Below are positions 57,411-64,000 of a DNA stretch of 64,000 nt, in pieces; the stretch's first letter is position 1, and the number at the start of each line of letters is the position of its first letter. Position numbers and translations under genes: made by a program. Source of the DNA: Ailurus styani (Eukaryota; Chordata; Mammalia; Carnivora; Ailuridae); assembly GCA_002007465.1 (NCBI GenBank), contig LNAC01000032.1, forward strand, positions 10,777,313 through 10,841,312, given 5' to 3'. The notes under the pieces are model-generated. The model was not told the origin of the DNA, searched no databases, and worked only from the letters and a program-made list of their open reading frames with translations.

Positions 57411-58890
57411 CTTTGGCTCACCATTTCTCTCTTGCCCCATAACTTTCCTGACTTGAAAATTTCGTTTTATCTGCATTTTGATAAGTAAATGATGCTATCA
57501 TTGCATTCAAGTTGTTTGCAACTTAATAATTGAAGAATTTAAATAACAGAGTAGGTTATATTATGAAAAACTAAATGCCTTGCCATGGAGATTATTTTCA
57601 GCAAGGGATAAATGATGTTTTTTTTTTTTTTATCCCTAGCTAGTTATGTAATTCTTTTTGCAAATCAGACATATGTTGTAGTGCTACCTTATCTGAAAGC
57701 ATTTCAGTTATTGGCATTTTGCATGTATTGTAAACTTCAGAATACCATACCATTGACATTTACTCACAGAACATTCACAATGATTTAGTTAATTTTTGGA
57801 AAAGAAAACTTGAGAAGTTTAAGTTTTAGAATGAAGTGAAGTATTTTTTAAAAAGTTTTTATTTCTCTGAGTATTTCTACTAATTCTGTAACTGAGACAA
57901 CTTATTGGTCTATTAAATTTTTTGTTTTTTTATTTATAAAAGTAATACAAAATTGAAGAAATTTTTGAAAACAAAAAGAGAATGAACAAAAGAAGTTTCT
58001 ACCATCTAAAATAAAATAGCAGCTGTTAATAGTTTGGTGAATTTTTCTTTGATTTTTTTAATATAAAAATATTTTTTGTAGTTTTATTCAAGACTGTATT
58101 ATAAATATTTTATGATTTAAATAATTTTGACTATCATTATTTCATGAATATAAAATATAGACTCTTTCACTTGTTGAGAGGAATGCATTACTAAAGATGT
58201 CCTATAATTCAAGTCTCAAATTAATGAGTTTCTCATGGGAATAAATATAAAGTTAAAGGTACCTATTCAGTGACCATCCATTGTAACTTAAGAACAATTA
58301 GGGGTCCTGATTTTATAGCAATATCACATGCAGTTGGTTGTTTTGTTTTGTTGTTTTTTTTAAAAATTTTCCATTATCCCTACCTAGTTTTGTAATTCAT
58401 TTTGCAAACCAAGCATCTGCAGCATTTGTACTTGTTTATTTTTGACATTATTTACTTGTGATTTTTCTCCTTTTCCATATGTGTTCTGAGTTATATAGGC
58501 ATTTATAGGGGGATATCAACACTTTTGCTTCAGGTAGAATGTTACGGGTTTCATTTGTTCCAGATGTAAAATTTTATATGAATTTTATGTTGCTTGACTT
58601 AAATTAATTATGATAATTTGTGTAATTCTCTCTCTTACCACAGTGATTGTTTCAGGTGGGAATAGGCACTAAGAAGAACAAGAGAATAGTCTAGAATTTT
58701 GTTCTATGGTTGAAGAAAAAAGCTTTCTCTCCTTCTTGGTTATATAAGAGATGGATATAAGGCTGCAGCCAGTGTTCTATCATGAAGAAACCCTGACTGC
58801 AGAAGGAATTGACACGTGGAGGAGAATAGGCTTAGAGAATCAAAGAGAAATAGAATTGAAATCTGTTTAAGTGACATCTGAAACCCACCC
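57411..58890. other. Non-coding sequence, no element recognised
   Basis: No young repeat is seen. 57420-57640 is not obviously derived from any repeat and might be conserved non-coding sequence; only an alignment can tell. Confidence 0.35.
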
Positions 58891-58892
58891 TT

Positions 58893-59105
58893 TTTCTAAA
58901 ACAGTGATAGTTAATCCTGTGCATACGTTGGAAGTTATCTGAGAACCTGTTAAAATATTTATATATACTTATGAAGTACCCAAGACCACTTGAAGCCTCA
59001 TCTCTGGAGAGAGGGAGCATTGGGATCTGGGCAAGAATATTTCTTTAAAAGCCTCACTAGGTGATTCTAAAGTACAGACATGGTTGAGAACCATTGCTCT
59101 AGACT
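58893..59105 (+). mobile_element. MER5-like DNA transposon
   Basis: 'acagtgatagttaatcctg', 'ctgagaacctgttaaaata', 'gggcaagaatatttcttta', 'cctcactaggtgattcta', 'ggttgagaaccattgctct' follow MER5A from end to end. Confidence 0.75.
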
Positions 59106-61340
59106 TTTCAGTAATATGAGCCAATAATTTGCTCTATTTTTAAAGCTCATTTGTGTCTCTTTTTCTATTATATGCAACTAAAAACAATCTCACTGATATA
59201 CAAGGCAAGGGGATTTCATTAGAAAAGTTTAGAAAGGAAACTTATAAGCATCAGTACAAAACCTCTAAAGCAGCATCCCAAAGTCTAAGGTTTTATTAAG
59301 TTCAGTTTGTTAGGAAAATTGGAAAAGGAGTGGTGCAAACCATTGCAATGAGATAAGATCATGTTAAGCCATACTAAGAAGATATATAATTATGGCTTTA
59401 TAAAAACATTCTATTTCATATTGGATAGTTCATAGAGTATAATACAGAACCAGGCATACATGCTCCAAGATCTTTTCACTTGGATAGGAAGGGATACTCT
59501 GTCTTAAAGTTGATAATCCCTTTTGAAAGATTATATAATCTTTCAAATAATAAATCTGTTTTCTTTCTATATTTAAATACCTTGACTTTTTATTTCCTTT
59601 GAAGTATTTTAAGTGTAAATTAGGCACTCAAGGAGATATTTTAGTAACAAACCCTCATTCACCTTTTACTGGCAGAATGGTACAGCATCTTACTTGTTAC
59701 TGGGTCATCATTATTAGGCTTATTTTAGTTGCTTGACCATATATTAAAACTGCATTTCCTTTTGGGGTTATACCTTAAGCCCAATAGTAATCTGATTTTG
59801 AAATAAATAATATATTCTTATTTTCTGTTTGAGTTGTAGGATTTCCTTATTTAGCATTCGGTTACATTTTAAAAAATTCATAAGATGGCTGAAAAATGTA
59901 AAATTGAGAACCGAGATTAGGAGTGCAAATGACATCAAATATTCTTATCACTTTTTGGAATTTTTTCTTGGTGACTGAACTGCAATAATTTTTTAAAATT
60001 ATTTTTTTTTCTATTTGGCAATTTGGAGATCAATTTCTTACCTTTCTCTGAGCTCCTTTTGTTCACCAGCCCCAGACTGATGGTTACTGTCACGATGCAG
60101 GCCTCTGAATGGGAATATCAATACTGGAAAATCTATGCAAGTTGTCTGAGCTGGTTTCCTGATCAAGGAAGACTTAAATTCAGAAATGTAAACTAGTAGA
60201 CATAGATATGACTGAGGATCACACTGAGCATTACTTAATATAAGCTGGCAGCTGAAAAGTACAGTTAAGACTTTAGGTAGAGCAGTTAACTGTGAGTCCT
60301 GTGGTAAATGAACTCAGGAGGGAAATGCTGAACCCTTTGGAGATGATCGTAAGAAAAGAAGTCCTGGGAGGCAAAGTTATAGATAAAGTAGACAGGAGGT
60401 AATTCTTACCTTAGGAAGTAAATTATTTTAGAAAATAAATTTTATTCCATTTTTGAAAGTAGGAACCAGAAGCAGTTGCTTTGGTTTGAATGCCCTGTGT
60501 TCTAAGTAGTACAATGAACAATTGTACTACATTTTATTTTACATTCTATTAACTCTGCGTGGATGAATGTTCTGAGAGAAAATAATATTTTTATGAAGCA
60601 ATTTACCACCTTAAATTCCTTTTTGAGTCAAGGTGACATAAATATTATAGCAGGTAATTTGTGAATCATATATATTACAGAAAAGATATATGAAAAGGAA
60701 ATTTAAAAATCAAATAATATTTAGAACTGGATTTATTTATAAAATAAACCTTCTAATATATACCTCTTCTTTTATAATTACCTAGGCAAAACTTTTAGGA
60801 ATTCTCAGTTGTTTGCACTGATCTATATTACTCATATTTATTTAGATTACCCACATTTTATCCAATTGTATAAATCATTTCTATTTTATCTTATTTCCAC
60901 TCTAGCCATAGTCTTGCTGCTATGACCTTACACTGGGATCTTGTTCGCCTGTGTCTTTAGACACTTCTGTTTTATTGGAGATAAATTTATAATCCTTGCC
61001 TTCTCATAACTTTCCCTCTTTAGCTCTTCAGAGATGACATATTTCCCAATAAAATTTTCATTGGCTATCTCATATCCTGATCTTTCCTTTCATGGTCCTA
61101 ATATTTCTGGACCTTTGGGATTACTTCTATTTCTAGATCTTTGCTTCTTCACTCTCCTTTTACTTTAGGAAAGAAACTCTTGTCCTCTTGAAATTGTTTC
61201 CCCATCTTTAACTTATTTTATTCTTACCCTCCAAGCAAATGCTTTTGATATCTAAGATGTATTGTATAGACTTCAGTTGGTGATAGTAAGAAACCACTTT
61301 AACTATTTTAGGCAAAAGTGGATTTATTATCAGATAGATT
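59106..61340. other. Non-coding sequence, no element recognised
   Basis: AT-rich, with possible old repeat remnants at about 60850-61260 that I could not assign. No exon is recognised. Confidence 0.35.
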
Positions 61341-61349
61341 AAGTGTCTG

Positions 61350-62165
61350 AAAAAAATACTGGAGCGACTGGAGAAATCACAGTGAGATATGACTACCCAC
61401 CCATTCAGTTAGATAATGAAAAATATTGACTATGCTAAGTGGTGGGGATGTGGAGAAACTGGAAATCCATATGCTGCTAGTTAGAACGCAAAACTGTACA
61501 ACCACTTTGGAAAACAGTTTTGGAATTTATTAAAAATTTTAACATATAGCTACTATATCACCCAAGGGCATACTATCTGAATATTTACCCAAGAAAAAAG
61601 AAAGCATATATCTATACAAAGACTTGTACATGAATGTTTATATCAATGTTACTTAAAATAGTCAAAACTTGTAAGCAAACTAAATGTGTATCAATTGGTA
61701 AGTGAATAAAAACATTGTGGTATATTTATATAGTGGAAACAAATATAGATCTAATTTTCCTCGGCAGTTGGAAGGAATGAATTGATACATAAAACAAAAT
61801 GGGTGAATACAATATTTATGCTGAGTGAAATAATAGGCTGAGTGAAAGAATCCAGACAAAAATAGTATGTATTGTACTCTTTATACTGTTTGATTCAATT
61901 ATATAAAATTCTAGAAATGGCAAATTAATCTATAATGACAGAAAGAGATCAGTGGTTGCCCATAGATGAAGACCGAGAGGAAGGATAGGAGGCAGGGATT
62001 ACAAAGGACACAACACAAATTGTGCAAGTCCTAGCTATATTAGTTATCTTGATTATATGATGGTTTCATGAGTGTATACATATGTCAAAGTTATCAAGTT
62101 GTATTTTTAAAGTATGTGTAGTTATTGTTTGTCAGTTATACTTTAGTACAATTGTGAAATCAGAA
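61350..62165 (+). mobile_element. Old LINE-1 3' end (L1M type), plus strand
   Basis: Sense-strand blocks: 'ggtggggatgtggagaaac', 'tacaaccactttggaaaac', 'gtgaataaaaacattgtgg', 'tgctgagtgaaataatagg', 'gatcagtggttgcccatag', 'ttgattatatgatggtttc'. High divergence and no target duplication. Confidence 0.75.
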
Positions 62166-63943
62166 AAGAATAATGCCTATAAATGAGGTTTCTTTCCTTT
62201 TTCTAAGACTATCCCTGAAGTCATGTCTGTTTTATCACCTTGTTTTACTCTATTTGATTACCTGAGAGAGGCCTGTTTTTCTCAAAATGTTTCAGATACT
62301 TTCTTCCACGGGGACTCAGTCCTCCTCTAAAAAGAAAAAGAGATTATGCTATCTAAGTCAGTAAGCCTAGCTCCAGGTTTTATGTGTGTTTAAGGTTAAT
62401 ATTTTTTAGTTACCTTAATCTTTTTAAATCCCCTTTTATAATTTTTTTGTTGATGCCTCAGTTTTTCCTTAATTGTGTAAAGTATCAAAGTTGTACTATA
62501 TAGAGGCAAACTATTAAAAAAATTACTCGTGTCTGTTATTTTATGTATTTTTTTATTATGCTATTTTTTTTAAAATCAGGTTACTCTAAAAACTACTTTG
62601 TTTAAAATGAGAAATTTATATTCCTTTAATATTGCCTAATTTTATAGGAGAAAATACATATTATTGACTGTTTTTTGAATGTAGTTGAGTTGTGTGAGAT
62701 AATTTAAAAGAAACTGAGAGTGGGAAGACACAAAATTATCTTATTTGGCTTTTTACTTTTTATTTATTTATTTATTTAAGAGAGAGATAGCTCAAGCTGG
62801 GTAAGGGGCAGAGGGAGAGGAAGAGAGAGAATTATTTTAGTTTTTAAAACCAATACTTAGGTTTTAAATAGCTTTAAGATGTTCTTTAGAAACAAGAATT
62901 CATTTTGCCTGTTAATTTTATAGTAGGCCCTTAGTTTAGGGTAGAGTTGAGTTATAAACTAGTCACAGGCTTTCTAATTTCTTTTCTCAGGATTAGAAAG
63001 GGGAAATTTGGGGGTTGCCATTCTTCCCCCAAATTGATGCTATAACTCTATCGATGCTTCATAAAATATCCTAAACGTAGCATGCACTGGTCTTTTTTAA
63101 AAAATACATGAACTGTTACTATCAGCGCTGCCCCACCTGTTGTAGGATGTTGCTACCCCAGTCACACCTTTCCTATACCCAGCTGAGGAGCTAAACAGTC
63201 TGTTTATTGTCAAAATGCTCATGTTGGAACTACCAAGATCAAGCTCTTGTTTGTCCATTTTGATGATGACTTTTCACAGTGTACCCTGTTCTTATTTTTG
63301 AAGAAAGAAGTCTGATTTGGTCAAGGACTAGTTTTTGGGATGTTACTTAGTACCTGAACACCAGTTCTACTTTTGTGATTCCATTCTTTTTATTTGATGA
63401 GGAAATACATTCCCAGTGTATTTATTCAGTATCTGGACCCAAGATTCTGCTTCCTCCTACCACTCACTTCTGTTGAGTAACTTTTTTCTAAGTTCCTCCA
63501 TCAGGATCCATCTTTTATTTTATGCTTCTGTTCTGTACTTTTTCTATAATATGTTTAGTAAAAGGATATTTTGATCTTAAAAGTGCTCATCAAATTATTA
63601 TTAATTTAAGCAGCTAAAGATTTTAAGCACAATTTTTATAGATTTGATCCAGTTTCCTTAAAATACAAGTTAACATATTCATTCGTTCATTCATTCATTC
63701 ATTCATTTTAGCAAACCTTGTGATGGTAGTAGTTCTGTTACATTAAATCAATTTTCCATACAGAAACTTTTTATGTAATAGTGTATATGAAGTTTTAATT
63801 TGTTACAATTCATAATATTTGGATATTCCTTTCAATTTGGAAAGAGACAATATACAAAAAACTGCAATTTTATAGCTGAAAGAAGTTGCAATAAAGAGTT
63901 GTATGAAATATAAATGAACTAAAATAAAAGATATTGTGCAGGA
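62166..63943. other. Non-coding sequence, mostly unrecognised
   Basis: Apart from the SINE remnant at 62749-62831 and a short (ATTC)n run at about 63681-63708, no element is named. No exon is visible. Confidence 0.4.
62749..62831 (-). mobile_element. CAN-SINE, truncated remnant, minus strand
   Basis: 'tttttatttatttatttatt' leads into 'agagagagatagctcaagc' and 'aggggcagagggagagga', then ends; the tRNA-like head is absent. Confidence 0.7.
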
Positions 63944-64000
63944 AGCGGCAAGATGGCGGAGGAGTAGGAGACCGATTATCATCAGGTCCCAGGAATTCAC
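63944..64000 (+). mobile_element. 5' start of a carnivore LINE-1, cut by the window end
   Basis: 'gcggcaagatggcggagg' then 'agtaggagaccgattatc' and 'caggtcccaggaattcac' is the L1 5' UTR start as I remember it for non-canid caniforms. The same start, more diverged (aagatggcagaggaatagga), closes the L1 at 24882-32883 on the other strand, which supports the call. AAGATGGCGG is a YY1-type core. Having the 5' end suggests an element not truncated at its 5' side. Confidence 0.8.

Overview
This window is nuclear DNA from a caniform carnivore, most likely a mustelid. The evidence is about 20 tRNA-derived CAN-SINEs, several of the weasel-family type (a 'gtgggttaaagcctctgcctt' head and a 'tctgcctacttgtgat' then CT-rich, AAATAAATAAAATC tail), plus carnivore-type LINE-1 copies. 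The base composition is AT-rich and almost everything is intronic or intergenic.

The only protein-coding gene I can support is on the + strand: four consecutive internal exons of what I recognise as STPG2 (sperm-tail PG-rich repeat containing 2; human C4orf37). They lie at 8634-8741, 14126-14285, 20913-21073 and 35341-35433. Each has AG/GT splice borders, and their phases join without a shift (0-0, 0-1, 1-0, 0-0) into 174 codons carrying four PG-x-Y type repeats. Introns of 5.4, 6.6 and 14.3 kb separate them. No start codon, promoter, stop or poly(A) exon is visible, so the gene runs past both ends. The 8.6 kb before the first exon and the 28.6 kb after the last are probably parts of long introns.

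The rest is layered repeats. 1-8.6 kb holds an MLT1 LTR, MIR and MER5-like fragments, an ancient interspersed repeat and CAN-SINEs. 8.7-20.9 kb holds a twin-primed L1 (10.6-11.5 kb), a deleted older L1 (15.7-17.5 kb) and microsatellites. 21-24.9 kb holds HAL1/L1-like sequence, a U6 pseudogene, a MIR and a perfect hairpin. 24.9-32.9 kb is one antisense L1 with its 5' end preserved and a 14-bp target duplication. It carries three 5' UTR monomers, a deletion removing the reverse transcriptase core, a CAN-SINE, and a second L1 that is itself a twin-priming inversion with its own 15-bp duplication. 33-64 kb contains more CAN-SINEs, old L1 and ERVL/MaLR-like remnants, several microsatellites, two short tandem duplications, an unidentified 0.3 kb insertion, and at the last 57 bases the 5' start of another L1.

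I found no bacterial-type gene system, CRISPR array, functional RNA gene or intact retrotransposon ORF. The points of interest are retrotransposition scars (nested and twin-primed L1, inverted SINE pairs near a coding exon) and small unexplained duplications and palindromes. Repeat family names are from memory of consensus sequences and were not checked by a search.
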